From contig JAJYUT010000002.1 in NCBI GenBank assembly GCA_021792365.1, positions 516,313 to 580,312 on the forward strand: a stretch of DNA of 64,000 nucleotides, given 5' to 3'. The DNA is from Pseudomonadota bacterium. GTDB taxonomy: Bacteria > Pseudomonadota > Alphaproteobacteria > Dongiales > Dongiaceae. The notes below the pieces were generated by a model. It was not told where the DNA came from and did no database searches. It worked only from the letters and a program-made list of their open reading frames with translations. The translations under genes and the position numbers were made by a program. Positions 9,194-17,709 of this stretch are shown here, in pieces. Position 1 is the first letter of the stretch, and the number at the start of each line of letters is the position of its first letter.

Positions 9194-9577
9194 TCAGCCC
9201 AGGTGCTGATGCTGCAATTCGACGGACAACCCGGGCGCATAGAACAGCTTGGTGCCGTCCTCGAACACCCAGTAGTTGAAGCCCGCCACCTGCAGTCCGC
9301 CCTCGGTCAGGTGGTCGTTTGCAACCCCTGACTCGAGCAGCCTCAGCTCGGTCACGATCTGCAACTGCGGATCGTCGCCCCCGTTCACGATGACGATTTC
9401 GCCGTTCGAATCCGGGAGCAATTCGCCCAGCGTCAAAGTCACGGTCTGGTCGAGCGAGCCCATGAGCGCGCCGCCTTCGACCGCACCAAAGTCCAGGTCT
9501 GCCACAGCCTGCGTCCCGTCAGGCATCGGCAGTTCAGTCCCGTCGTCCACAATCATTTCCTTCGGATCGATGTTCAT
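9194..9577 (-). CDS. Small beta-rich protein resembling a type I secretion/RTX capping module
   Basis: The protein has about 127 residues. ATG 9577 is preferred to an in-frame GTG at 9604 because AGAAGGG precedes it. The N terminus is acidic (MNIDPKEMIVDDGTELPMPDG). The C-terminal part has TLGELLPDSNGEIVIVNGGDD and GFNYWVFEDGTKLFYAPGL, a pattern like the beta module found near the end of RTX proteins (leucine-rich strand, GD-rich turn, then a G-Y-x-V-[YF] strand with a terminal hydrophobic strand). It has no signal peptide. It may be a secreted companion of the nearby adhesins; this is inference from pattern only. Protein existence is likely, function unknown. Confidence 0.6.
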   Translation of the reverse strand: MNIDPKEMIVDDGTELPMPDGTQAVADLDFGAVEGGALMGSLDQTVTLTLGELLPDSNGEIVIVNGGDDPQLQIVTELRLLESGVANDHLTEGGLQVAGFNYWVFEDGTKLFYAPGLSVELQHQHLG

Positions 9578-9731
9578 CCGGTGATTGCCCTTCTTATTCC
9601 CCACCTACAATTTAGTTCAGATTTAAGCTAACCGCAATCGAATACCCCACACCGGGGTCTGCAGTACCGCTGCTTATCAGGAAATGCAGCGACGCCCTTG
9701 ATCTTGAAACAATACGACCGTCAATGAGTTC
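9578..9731. other. Gap with weak inverted repeat after the ribokinase gene
   Basis: An imperfectly placed hairpin (CGCTGC at 9668..9673 with GCAGCG at 9686..9691) follows the ribokinase stop codon on the minus strand but lacks a U run, so termination is uncertain. The A/T-rich part near 9605..9640 probably holds the promoter of the small gene that starts at 9577. Confidence 0.35.
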
Positions 9732-10658
9732 CTAGTAGTCGAGTTGCCGGGGCGGCGCAATCTCGGAAAGTCTAGCCTTGATCTCCGCCTGATGCGGCAG
9801 GCTGGTCTGCGCACCGCGGGTCAGGCAGGCCAGGCCGCCAGCGACCGCGGCCAGATGGATCGCCTCCGGCAACTCCGCTCCGCCAACCATGCCGGCGGCG
9901 AAGGCGCCTACGAAGGCATCACCTGCGGCGGTCGTGTCGATCGGGGAGATATCCATCGCGCCGATCTGCCAGGAGCGTTTCGGCTCGAAGGCGAGCGCGC
10001 CCTCCCCGCCCAAGGTCACGATGCAGGTGATGTCCGCTGCGCCCGCGATGGCGGCGGCGGCGGCGCGCGCCTCCAGCCGCCCGAGGCCGAGCCCCGCCGC
10101 CACGGCGACTGCCTCCGTCTCGTTCACGATCAGCCAATCGAGCGCGGCAAGCGCGATGCCGGGGATGGGCGCGGCCGGAGCCGCGTTGAGCAGCACCCGC
10201 GCACCGCGCGCCGAAGCGCGCGCCACCAGCGCCCAGTTCTGCGCCGGCCACACCTCCATCTGCATGACGACCAGCGTCCCCGGGGTCAGCCACTCATCAG
10301 GAACCTGGCGCTCCAGCGCCGTGGCATTGGCGCCGGTCGCGAGCACGATCTGGTTCTGGCCGCTGGAATCCACGCAGATGAAGGCGCAGCCGGTCGGATG
10401 TTCGTCGCGCTCCACGCGCGTGAGATCGACGCCGCCAGCCTGCATTTCGGAGAGGGCGACATCCGCGAAGCTGTCGCGCCCTACCCGGCCGACCATGGCC
10501 ACCTTCGCGCCGGCGCGCGAGGCGGCTAGCGCCTGGTTCGCGCCCTTGCCGCCCGGCACCATCTGATAGCCGGGGCCGAGCACCGTCTCCCCTGGTTTCG
10601 GCAGGGCAGTAACGGGCACGGTCAAATCGACATTGATCGAGCCGAAAACGACGATCAC
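9732..10658 (-). CDS. rbsK: Ribokinase (PfkB-family sugar kinase)
   Basis: The 308-residue protein phosphorylates ribose, or a related sugar/nucleoside, at O5 with ATP in the cytoplasm. It shows the N-terminal PfkB signature GGKGANQALAASRAGA (about residues 38-53) and the C-terminal motif DTTAAGDAFVGAF, with the catalytic Asp in AAGD. Length is typical. It starts with GTG 12 bp after the glycosidase stop, preceded by GAGGGGG. It is the last gene of the operon beginning with the ABC binding protein at 17392. PfkB kinases vary in substrate, so ribose specificity is an inference. Confidence 0.85.
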   Translation of the reverse strand: MIVVFGSINVDLTVPVTALPKPGETVLGPGYQMVPGGKGANQALAASRAGAKVAMVGRVGRDSFADVALSEMQAGGVDLTRVERDEHPTGCAFICVDSSGQNQIVLATGANATALERQVPDEWLTPGTLVVMQMEVWPAQNWALVARASARGARVLLNAAPAAPIPGIALAALDWLIVNETEAVAVAAGLGLGRLEARAAAAAIAGAADITCIVTLGGEGALAFEPKRSWQIGAMDISPIDTTAAGDAFVGAFAAGMVGGAELPEAIHLAAVAGGLACLTRGAQTSLPHQAEIKARLSEIAPPRQLDY

Positions 10659-10670
10659 GCGCCAGCCCCC

Positions 10671-12917
10671 TCAGTTCCAACGCAAGACGAGATCGCCGCC
10701 GCCCAATTTGACCGGGACCGCGCAGTCAATGCCGCGGCCACCCGGCGCCACCTCGCACTGCAAGACCTCGTTATCATAGCGGGCTTCGATTACCCGGTCG
10801 ATTGAGGCGGGGAACAAGCGCACCCGGCCGCCGCCCTCCGTGCGGCAGGACAGGGCCCGCTCCGCCATCACCAGGCGGGACCAGGTGCCTTGCATATCCG
10901 TCGCGGCGATCTCCATATCATCGCGGCGGATCGACACCCAGCCATCCGCGGCGCTGAGCGCAATTTGATGGCCGGCGATGCGCAGCGGCCCCAGGCTCCA
11001 GGTGCCCGGCTTCAGTGCGACCTCCCAGCCGGCCCAGGGCGTCAGGCGCGAGACCTCCAAGGTCGCGATCAGCGGCATCAAACCGCCCCAGCCGTAGAAC
11101 AGGTCGGTATCCGGCTGGTCATCGGCGAGGCCGCTTTCGGCGTTGAAATTCTCCGGGCACTGGCCCTTGCGCCAAGCCTGATCGAACAGCCGGTAGGAAT
11201 CCGCCGCCAGACGCTCAGCCGTCTCGTCCTGCCGGGCGCGCCGCAGGCCGAGATAGGTGAGCAGATTGAGCGGCGGCCAGACGCGCCCGCGCCAGTAGAC
11301 GTTGTCGCGATACGCCGGGTCGTCGCGCGTCACGGACGGCAAGCGCCAGAAACCGCCGAACTTGCGCGGGTCGTCGAGCCAGCCGAGGAGATGCCGCGTC
11401 TGGTCCGGCGTCGGGATCCCGGCCAGCAGCGGGTAGAAGCTGGTCGGCGCGATCGAGCGCACGAAGCGTCCATCCCACAGGCGATTGGCGAACACCTTGC
11501 GCTCGTCGTCCCACAGGCGCTCGCGGACGCGGACCCCCAGGGCCTCGCCGCGCTGCCGCAAACGTTGTGCCGTCGCTGCATCGCCGCGTTCCTCCGCCCA
11601 GCGGCTGAGGATCTCCGCGTCCAGCACGAGCAGCGCGTTCAATCCAACATCGGCGGCGGTCAGCGTGCCGGTCGCGCGATCCAGGTCCGTCTCGTCGTGG
11701 ATCGGCGAGTTGTCCATGCTGGATTCGTTGCGCGCGCCAAGCTTGGTGCCGCGATAGAGCCCATCGCCCACGCCCGGCGATGTGCCCCAGCCCATCAAGC
11801 CCTCGTGGTCCCGATGCCGGAACCACCAATCGTGGTTGGCGAGCAGCTTGTCATAGGCGAGATCGACGATCGATCCATCGCCGGCATGCGCCGCGATCAT
11901 CCAGGTCACCAGGCTGCCAATCGGCGGCTGCGAGCGATCGACCCAGGAATCGCGCCCCGTCATCAGGCACGGCAGATTGCCTGCCGGTTGCGCATTGCTG
12001 AGCAGGGCTTCCAGATTCTCGACCGCGATATCGCGGTCAAACAACGCCGCCATCCAGGCGTGATAGAAGATATCGTCCAGCCAGAGGCCGAAGCCGCCGA
12101 ACTTCTGCGCCACCCAGGCGCGCGACAGCGAGGTGTAGGGCCGCTTGTTGATCGCGTCCCACACCGAGTTCCAGCCGACGACATCACGAACCGCGTCGAG
12201 CGCATGGTCGCCGCGTCCGGTTTGCAGGTTCGGCAGCGCGGTGGTTTCAGCCGCAAGGGCCCGGCGCGCCTTGCTCGACGCCTCCTCCGGCGTCGCGCCG
12301 AACGCGATCGCGAGAGGCAGGGTCGGGGTCTCCTCGAAATTGTAGCGCAGGCAGGGAAAGCGACCGCGTGTGCCACGGGACGCCAGACAGAAATAACCCT
12401 GCTGTTCGAACTCCGCGCGCAATGCCGCCATGTCGGCGTGGAATGTCGCCATCAGCGCCGGCGCCCCGGCAGCAAGAACGACAGCACCATGTGACGGATC
12501 GGCGGCGATCAGATCGCCGGTGGTCTCGTCGTAAGCCCAGTCGATGGGCGGCTTGCTCGGATCGGGCTGCCACTGCACGCACCAGCAGAGCCAGAAGCGC
12601 AGGCCCCACTCGCCCAGGTTCATCGCCGACCAGGTGGCCCGCAGCGCATCCGGTTCAGGGCGGTCATAGCGCAGGTCAAATTCCGTACCGGCGTGGGAAA
12701 GGCGCAGCGCCATCCGCTCTCCGCGTACGGATCGCGCGCCATAGCGCACGCCGCCGCCCTGCGCCGGAAAGTCGGTGAAGGCGTTCTTGCTCGCAGCGTA
12801 GGCGCTAGGCGTGAGTGTCAGCCCGCGTGGCAGATGGCACATCTGCGCCGGCCACTCGCTGATCCAACTGTTCCAGCCGCGGCCGGACGTCTGCAATCTC
12901 TTTAGTGTATCTGTCAT
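10671..12917 (-). CDS. GH63/MGH1-like glycoside hydrolase
   Basis: The 748-residue protein has an N-terminal beta-rich part (about 1-250) and a C-terminal (alpha/alpha)6-barrel with motifs of the GH63/mannosylglycerate-hydrolase-like clan: WNSVWDAI, FGGFGLWLDD, NESSMDNSP, YPLLAGIP and GRVWPPLNLLTYLGL. It has no signal peptide, so it should act in the cytoplasm on an imported glycoside. Candidate acid/base residues are the Asp of MDNSP and acidic residues after ENFNAESG, but I cannot fix them. The ATG overlaps the upstream stop (ATGA), showing translational coupling to the cysteine hydrolase. Substrate unknown. Confidence 0.78.
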   Translation of the reverse strand: MTDTLKRLQTSGRGWNSWISEWPAQMCHLPRGLTLTPSAYAASKNAFTDFPAQGGGVRYGARSVRGERMALRLSHAGTEFDLRYDRPEPDALRATWSAMNLGEWGLRFWLCWCVQWQPDPSKPPIDWAYDETTGDLIAADPSHGAVVLAAGAPALMATFHADMAALRAEFEQQGYFCLASRGTRGRFPCLRYNFEETPTLPLAIAFGATPEEASSKARRALAAETTALPNLQTGRGDHALDAVRDVVGWNSVWDAINKRPYTSLSRAWVAQKFGGFGLWLDDIFYHAWMAALFDRDIAVENLEALLSNAQPAGNLPCLMTGRDSWVDRSQPPIGSLVTWMIAAHAGDGSIVDLAYDKLLANHDWWFRHRDHEGLMGWGTSPGVGDGLYRGTKLGARNESSMDNSPIHDETDLDRATGTLTAADVGLNALLVLDAEILSRWAEERGDAATAQRLRQRGEALGVRVRERLWDDERKVFANRLWDGRFVRSIAPTSFYPLLAGIPTPDQTRHLLGWLDDPRKFGGFWRLPSVTRDDPAYRDNVYWRGRVWPPLNLLTYLGLRRARQDETAERLAADSYRLFDQAWRKGQCPENFNAESGLADDQPDTDLFYGWGGLMPLIATLEVSRLTPWAGWEVALKPGTWSLGPLRIAGHQIALSAADGWVSIRRDDMEIAATDMQGTWSRLVMAERALSCRTEGGGRVRLFPASIDRVIEARYDNEVLQCEVAPGGRGIDCAVPVKLGGGDLVLRWN

Positions 12918-13501
12918 TTCCAGGTCGCGATGATCTGATCAACGGTTGCCACTTCGATCTGCTCGTCCAGGCGATCGTGCAGGATGTCGAGCGCCTTGAC
13001 GTGGCAGGCTTGCGAGGCGCTGGTCAGCGCATCGGTCGCAAGGATGACGCGCAGCCCCTCTTCCACTGCATCGATTGCGGTCGCCAGAATACACACGTCG
13101 GTTTCCGCACCGGTGAGGATCACGGTCTCCGCCGTCACAGCAGCATCTCTCAATTCGGTATTTGCCAGCGCCGAATAGACGGGCTTGTCTGCAACCCGCT
13201 TGGCCCAGGGCCGCAACTCGTGCACGATCTCGATTTGCATTGGATCGAGCCGGTCCAATGTGACGCTGGACCAACGCCGGTAGAAGCGGCGCCACGTGCC
13301 ATTGGCCTGATCTGCATGCTGCGGCGGAATGAAGCGGCTGAAGAAGGCGTTCTCCGGTCGCGCCGCGAGCAAGCGCTGGATCGGTGGAATGATGGTCGTC
13401 ACGGACTGGGTACCCCATTCCGGATGGGACCGGAACAGTTCCTGCATATCGACGACCAGATGCAAAGCGGAGGACGGGATTGGGCCGAAGAGACGATTCA
13501 C
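12914..13501 (-). CDS. Isochorismatase-family cysteine hydrolase
   Basis: The 195-residue protein has the family catalytic triad: Asp in LVVDMQ (N-terminal), Lys in DKPVYSAL and Cys in TDVCILATAIDA. These enzymes hydrolyse amide-type bonds in nicotinamide, N-carbamoyl compounds, ureas or related molecules. Start GTG 13501 is chosen because it overlaps the TGA of the upstream ATPase gene (GTGA); a longer open frame extends through that gene but has no family similarity. The stop overlaps the glycosidase start. Its operon suggests it processes the compound brought in by the transporter; substrate unknown. Confidence 0.82.
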   Translation of the reverse strand: MNRLFGPIPSSALHLVVDMQELFRSHPEWGTQSVTTIIPPIQRLLAARPENAFFSRFIPPQHADQANGTWRRFYRRWSSVTLDRLDPMQIEIVHELRPWAKRVADKPVYSALANTELRDAAVTAETVILTGAETDVCILATAIDAVEEGLRVILATDALTSASQACHVKALDILHDRLDEQIEVATVDQIIATWK

Positions 13502-14565
13502 GGGGTGACCTGCACGAGATGATCCGAGGACCAGGACAGCACGACGTCGGAGCCGGGCGCGACTGTCCCTTGGGACAGGTTCTGCCGGAACAGCGTCATG
13601 ACCTGCTCGCCAACGGCAACGCGATAGGTCGTGCTGTTCCCGGAAAAGACCACGTCCAGCACGTTCCCGCGCACCGCGTTCATGCCTGCCTCGCCCTCTG
13701 TGCTCAGCGTGATCTTCTCCGGGCGCAGCGCGAGTAGGACGCTCTGGCCCACCTGGCCACCTTTCAATCGGCACGACGCCGCGCCACCGATCTCCAGGGC
13801 TACGCGCGCGAGGCCGCCGGGCTCCAGCGACGTCACGCGGCCATGCAGGAAATTCGCCTCGCCCAGGAAGCCGGCGGCGAATTTCGTCACCGGGCGTTCA
13901 TAGACCTCCATCGGCGCGCCTTCCTGGATGACGCGGCCGAAATCGAAGATCGCGATGCGGTCGGAGAGCGTCAGCGCCTCCTCCTGGTCGTGAGTCACGA
14001 AAATGGTCGTGATGCCCACCTGGCGCTGGATGCGCCGCAGCTCCACCTGCATCTCCTGGCGCAGATGCCGGTCCAGCGCGCCCAGCGGCTCATCGAGCAG
14101 GAGCACCTTCGGGCGCGTCACCAGCGCGCGCGCCAGGGCCACGCGCTGCTGCTGCCCGCCGGAAAGCTGCTTTGGCTTGCGCTGCTCCAGCCCGCCGAGG
14201 CGCACCATGGCGAGCGCCTCCTGCACGCGCCGCGCCACCTCCTCGCGCGGGCGGCCACGCACCTCCAGCCCGAAGGCGACGTTCTCCGCCACCGACATGT
14301 GCGGGAACAGGGCATAGCTCTGGAACATCATGCCGATATTGCGCGCATGGACCGGCACGCCGCCGACGTTCTGCCCGTCGATCAGCACCTGGCCGCGATC
14401 CAGGGTGACGAAGCCGGCGATGGCGCGCAGCAGGGTGGTCTTGCCGCTGCCGCTTGGCCCCAGCAGGCCGAACAACTCGCCCTCGCGGAAGGTGATGGTG
14501 ACGCCGTCGAGCGCCGTGACCGCGTCGTAGCGCTTCACCGCATCTGTTACGACGACCGCGCTCAT
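13498..14565 (-). CDS. ABC transporter ATPase, spermidine/putrescine (PotA) type
   Basis: The 355-residue ATPase has Walker A GPSGSGKTT, signature LSGGQQQR, Walker B VLLLDEPLGALD and H-loop THDQEEAL, then a C-terminal TOBE-like domain (about 240-350) typical of the PotA/CysA/MalK group. It energises the permease pair encoded just upstream. Its ATG overlaps the permease stop (ATGA), and its own stop overlaps the cysteine hydrolase start, so the whole operon is translationally linked. PotA-type assignment is firm; the actual substrate is not. Confidence 0.9.
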   Translation of the reverse strand: MSAVVVTDAVKRYDAVTALDGVTITFREGELFGLLGPSGSGKTTLLRAIAGFVTLDRGQVLIDGQNVGGVPVHARNIGMMFQSYALFPHMSVAENVAFGLEVRGRPREEVARRVQEALAMVRLGGLEQRKPKQLSGGQQQRVALARALVTRPKVLLLDEPLGALDRHLRQEMQVELRRIQRQVGITTIFVTHDQEEALTLSDRIAIFDFGRVIQEGAPMEVYERPVTKFAAGFLGEANFLHGRVTSLEPGGLARVALEIGGAASCRLKGGQVGQSVLLALRPEKITLSTEGEAGMNAVRGNVLDVVFSGNSTTYRVAVGEQVMTLFRQNLSQGTVAPGSDVVLSWSSDHLVQVTP

Positions 14566-15341
14566 CGCTCGCCGCCGAAGCGATAGAAGCGCGCGGTCAA
14601 CAGCAGCACACCCATGGATACCACGATGATGATGGTGGAAATGGCATTGATCTCCGGCGTGAAGCCCTTGCGGATGGCGCCGTAGATCTCCACCGGCAGG
14701 GTCGTGACGCCGGGCGGCGCCAGGAAATAGGAGATCACGAACTGGTCAAAGGAGACAGCGAAGGCGAACAAGGCCCCGCCGATCACCCCAGGCGCCAGGA
14801 TTGGCGCGGTCACACGACGGAAGGTCTGCCAGGGCGTCGCGCCGAGCGTCGCCGCCGCCTCCTCCACGGCGCGGGGAAAGGTCGCGAGCCGCGCGCCGAC
14901 CACCACGATCACATAGGGCAAGGACAGCGCGACGTGGCCCAGCAGGATCGCGAAGAGCCCACGCCGGACGTCGATCCAGTAGAAGAACACCAGCATGGCC
15001 GTGCCGATCACCAGCCAGGGGATCGCGATTGGCGGGAACAGCAGGATCTGCATGACGGTGCGGCCGCGGAACGTGTAGCGCGCGAAGGCCAGCGCCGCCA
15101 TGGTGCCGAGCGCCGTCGCGATGATCGTGTTCACGAGCGCGATGCCGACGCTGTGGATTCCGGCATCGATCAGCTTGGCATTGCCCGCGAGCGCGCGATA
15201 CCAGACCAGGTCGAACTCGAACGGCAGCGCATAGAGCGGAGAGGCATTGAAGCCAAGCGCGGCCATGACGACAATCGGCACGTAAAGAAACCCCAGGACC
15301 AGCCACAGATGGACCTTCAGCAGAGCGGGGCCGAGCTTCAT
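14562..15341 (-). CDS. ABC transporter permease, PotC type
   Basis: This 259-residue inner-membrane permease has about six transmembrane helices and the binding-protein-dependent signature EEAAATLGATPWQTFRRV (EAA loop) that contacts the ATPase. Start ATG 15341 is supported by the ATGA overlap with the preceding permease stop; a longer frame extends into that gene. It forms the transport pore with the PotB-type partner. Confidence 0.88.
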   Translation of the reverse strand: MKLGPALLKVHLWLVLGFLYVPIVVMAALGFNASPLYALPFEFDLVWYRALAGNAKLIDAGIHSVGIALVNTIIATALGTMAALAFARYTFRGRTVMQILLFPPIAIPWLVIGTAMLVFFYWIDVRRGLFAILLGHVALSLPYVIVVVGARLATFPRAVEEAAATLGATPWQTFRRVTAPILAPGVIGGALFAFAVSFDQFVISYFLAPPGVTTLPVEIYGAIRKGFTPEINAISTIIIVVSMGVLLLTARFYRFGGER

Positions 15342-16204
15342 AGCCCCTCCATTCGCTTGCGTGCCGGCGGATAGAGCACAAGGCAGATCAGCAGAACCGC
15401 TCCCAGCATCAGGAACGACAACGCCGCGCCGAACGGCCAATTGGCGGTGACGGTGAACTGCTCCTCCACCGCCATGCCGAGCGTCGCACCCTTCGTGCCG
15501 CCCAGGATGCGCGGCTCCATGAACGAGCCGACCGCGGGCACGAAGATCAGTGCCGAGCCTGCCAGCACGCCGGGCAGGCTCATCGGGAAGACCACCCGGC
15601 GGAACAAGGCCCAGGAGCGCGCGCCGAGGCTGCGCGCCGCCTCGATCACGGAATCATCGATCGCCTGCAGCGAGATGTAGCAGGTGAGGATCATGTAAGG
15701 GAGATACGAGTGGACGAGGCCGATCACCACGGCCGGGTAGGAATAGAGCAGGTTCAGCGCCGGCGCGCCGGGTGCCACCACATGGATCGCCTGGTCCGCC
15801 AAGCCGCCGGGCCGCAGCACCATGGTCCAGGAGAAGGTGCGCACCAGCGCATTGCTCCAGAACGGCAGCACGACCATCAGGAACATTGCCTCGCGCCAGC
15901 GGCCCTTGATCACCTTCGCCAGCGCGAGCGCGGCCGGATAGCCGATGAGCAGGCAGCAAATCGTGACAATGGCGCCGAGTTCCAGCGACCACAGCATCAG
16001 CTGCTGATAAACCGGCTTCTCGATGAAAGCGGCGTAGTGCCTGAGCGTGAGGCTCGCCGGCTGCGGCACCAGCGGCGATTTGTCGAGGAAGCTGCAATAG
16101 AGCATCGCCGACAGCGGCAGGAAGATGGTTGCCGTCAGCCAAAGATAAGCCGGCCCGGTCAGGGCCAGGATCGTTCCCCTATTCCGTCGATCGGCGACGG
16201 TCAT
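15338..16204 (-). CDS. ABC transporter permease, PotB type
   Basis: This 288-residue permease has about six membrane segments beginning at LALTGPAYLWLTATIF and an EAA loop (EAARSLGARSWALFRRV). ATG 16204, preceded by GGGAGCGGGG, is preferred to a TTG five codons upstream. It lies 87 bp after the binding-protein gene, the only large gap in the operon, which contains a strong hairpin. Confidence 0.88.
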   Translation of the reverse strand: MTVADRRNRGTILALTGPAYLWLTATIFLPLSAMLYCSFLDKSPLVPQPASLTLRHYAAFIEKPVYQQLMLWSLELGAIVTICCLLIGYPAALALAKVIKGRWREAMFLMVVLPFWSNALVRTFSWTMVLRPGGLADQAIHVVAPGAPALNLLYSYPAVVIGLVHSYLPYMILTCYISLQAIDDSVIEAARSLGARSWALFRRVVFPMSLPGVLAGSALIFVPAVGSFMEPRILGGTKGATLGMAVEEQFTVTANWPFGAALSFLMLGAVLLICLVLYPPARKRMEGL

Positions 16205-16236
16205 CCCCGCTCCCACCAATACGCCTCACAAGGAAC

Positions 16237-16266
16237 GCGCCACCGGCGATGCATCGCCGGTGGCGC
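16237..16266 (-). other. Intercistronic GC-rich hairpin between binding protein and permease
   Basis: A perfect 14-bp inverted repeat (GCGCCACCGGCGAT, loop GC, ATCGCCGGTGGCGC) sits between the binding-protein stop and the permease start. No U tract follows, so it is unlikely to be a full terminator. In malE-malF-type operons such stems stabilise the upstream mRNA and lower permease output. Confidence 0.75.
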
Positions 16267-16291
16267 AAGACGAGAACCTGCGATGAGCAGA

Positions 16292-17392
16292 CTACTTCGC
16301 GAACTCCGCCTTCACCTCTGTCCACAGGTCGGAGAAGGCCTGGCGCTCCTCGTCGCTGAGCGGCGCCATGAACTGCAGCCGCTCAATCGCGGCCTGGTCG
16401 GCGTGGATCTGGCGTCCCACATCCTCCGCCGGCAACTGCTCGTTCGCCTTGGTGTTGGCGGAGGCCGGCGCGCCGACCTTGGTCGCCCATTCCACGTAGA
16501 AAGTCGGATCGACCATGTAGTCGATGAACCTGTGTGCGCCGTCGGAATTGGGCGCATTGGCTGCGACCGCGAGGCCGTCGAACCAGCCGATGCCGCCTTC
16601 GTTGGGCACGAAATAGCCGACCGGCAGCTTGAAATTGGTCTTAGAGCGCGCAGCCGATCCGCTCCAATAGACGGCGACGTCGAACGTGCCGGACTGGAAC
16701 AGCTTGTTCCACTCATCCTCGGACGACCACAAAGTCGCGATCTGCGGCTTCAGCGCCAGCAGCCTTTCCTTCACCTTGGCCAGATCGGCCGGATGGTTCA
16801 TGTCCTGGCCGGTCGCGATCGCGCCATAGGACACAGCCTCGATCGCATCGTCGCGCAGCGAGATGCGCTTGGCGAGTTTCGGATCCCACAGCACCTCGAC
16901 CGATACCGGCGCCGGGCTTACCTTCTCCGTGTTGTAGGCGATCGCGGTCATGCCCCAGACCCAGGACAGGCCATAGACCTTTCCGTCCTTGGCGAGCAGC
17001 GCGGAATCACGCAACGACGGATTGAGATCGTTGAAGTGCGAGATCTGCGCGGTGTCGACCGGCTGGATCAACCCTTCAGCCGAGGCGACGCCGTTCCACG
17101 CGGAATTGGTCAGCACGACATCATAAGCGCCGGGATTGGTGCGCAGCTTGGTGATCATCTCCGGCTCGGAATTGAAGTAGTCGTGCACGACTTCAATCCC
17201 CGTCGCCTTGTTGAACGCCTCGAGGGCCCAGGCCTCGTCCGTGCCGTAGCCCTGCCAGTTGAGCACGGTGATCTTCCCGCCCTGCGCGCGCAGGATGCGG
17301 GGCGCTCCCAGCGCCCCTGCCGCGCCAAGGCCGAGCGCGCCGGCCCCGGCGACGAAGCGCCGGCGGGTAATCCGCGAAATCGATTTCGACAT
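16292..17392 (-). CDS. ABC transporter substrate-binding protein, PotD/PotF type
   Basis: The 366-residue protein has a Tat-type signal (TRRRFVAG followed by a Gly/Ala-rich hydrophobic segment and a cleavage region near ILRAQG), then a periplasmic fold starting ITVLNWQGYGTDEA, characteristic of polyamine-type binding proteins. ATG 17392 is chosen for its GGAGGGAG ribosome site and placement of the signal. It is the first gene of a seven-gene operon. Polyamine specificity cannot be read from the sequence, and the accompanying hydrolase, glycosidase and ribokinase argue for a more complex ligand. Confidence 0.85.
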   Translation of the reverse strand: MSKSISRITRRRFVAGAGALGLGAAGALGAPRILRAQGGKITVLNWQGYGTDEAWALEAFNKATGIEVVHDYFNSEPEMITKLRTNPGAYDVVLTNSAWNGVASAEGLIQPVDTAQISHFNDLNPSLRDSALLAKDGKVYGLSWVWGMTAIAYNTEKVSPAPVSVEVLWDPKLAKRISLRDDAIEAVSYGAIATGQDMNHPADLAKVKERLLALKPQIATLWSSEDEWNKLFQSGTFDVAVYWSGSAARSKTNFKLPVGYFVPNEGGIGWFDGLAVAANAPNSDGAHRFIDYMVDPTFYVEWATKVGAPASANTKANEQLPAEDVGRQIHADQAAIERLQFMAPLSDEERQAFSDLWTEVKAEFAK

Positions 17393-17492
17393 CAGGCTCC
17401 CTCCATGTGACGGCCCTTTAGGCCGATTGAACGCTCCCAGACACTGCCCCAAGCGCCATCCCCAGCGCGATGCGAATGGCCTATCGGCCGGA

Positions 17493-17516
17493 GGATCGTT
17501 CGCATACGAACGATCC
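17493..17516. promoter_or_regulatory. 24-bp perfect palindrome, likely operator
   Basis: GGATCGTTCG, spacer CATA, CGAACGATCC: two perfect 10-bp arms, in the divergent region about 100 bp upstream of the transporter start and about 195 bp upstream of sufS. The dyad is typical of a dimeric repressor site (TetR, IclR or LacI class); the regulator is not identifiable here. Confidence 0.6.
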
Positions 17517-17615
17517 GTCATTCTGCACCAGCCGCGGGGAGAGTCAACGTTCCCCCGCGGCGTCCGTCAGGCGCTTTGCGTCGGCCATCAGGGAAATCCG
17601 CCGACGCGCCCAAAT

Positions 17616-17667
17616 CAAGTCAAGACTGCGTCAGGGCCGCATGACCACCGCCCCTTGACTTGGCGGT
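17616..17667 (+). promoter_or_regulatory. Overlapping inverted repeats upstream of sufS
   Basis: CAAGTCAAG (17616..17624) can pair with CTTGACTTG (17654..17662), while ACCGCC (17647..17652) can pair with GGCGGT (17662..17667). The two stems are mutually exclusive in part. This could be an attenuator-like leader or merely a protein site. Confidence 0.35.
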
Positions 17668-17709
17668 CAGGAACCTCCGCTATGCCCGGACCTTTGGATC
17701 AAGGACCGC

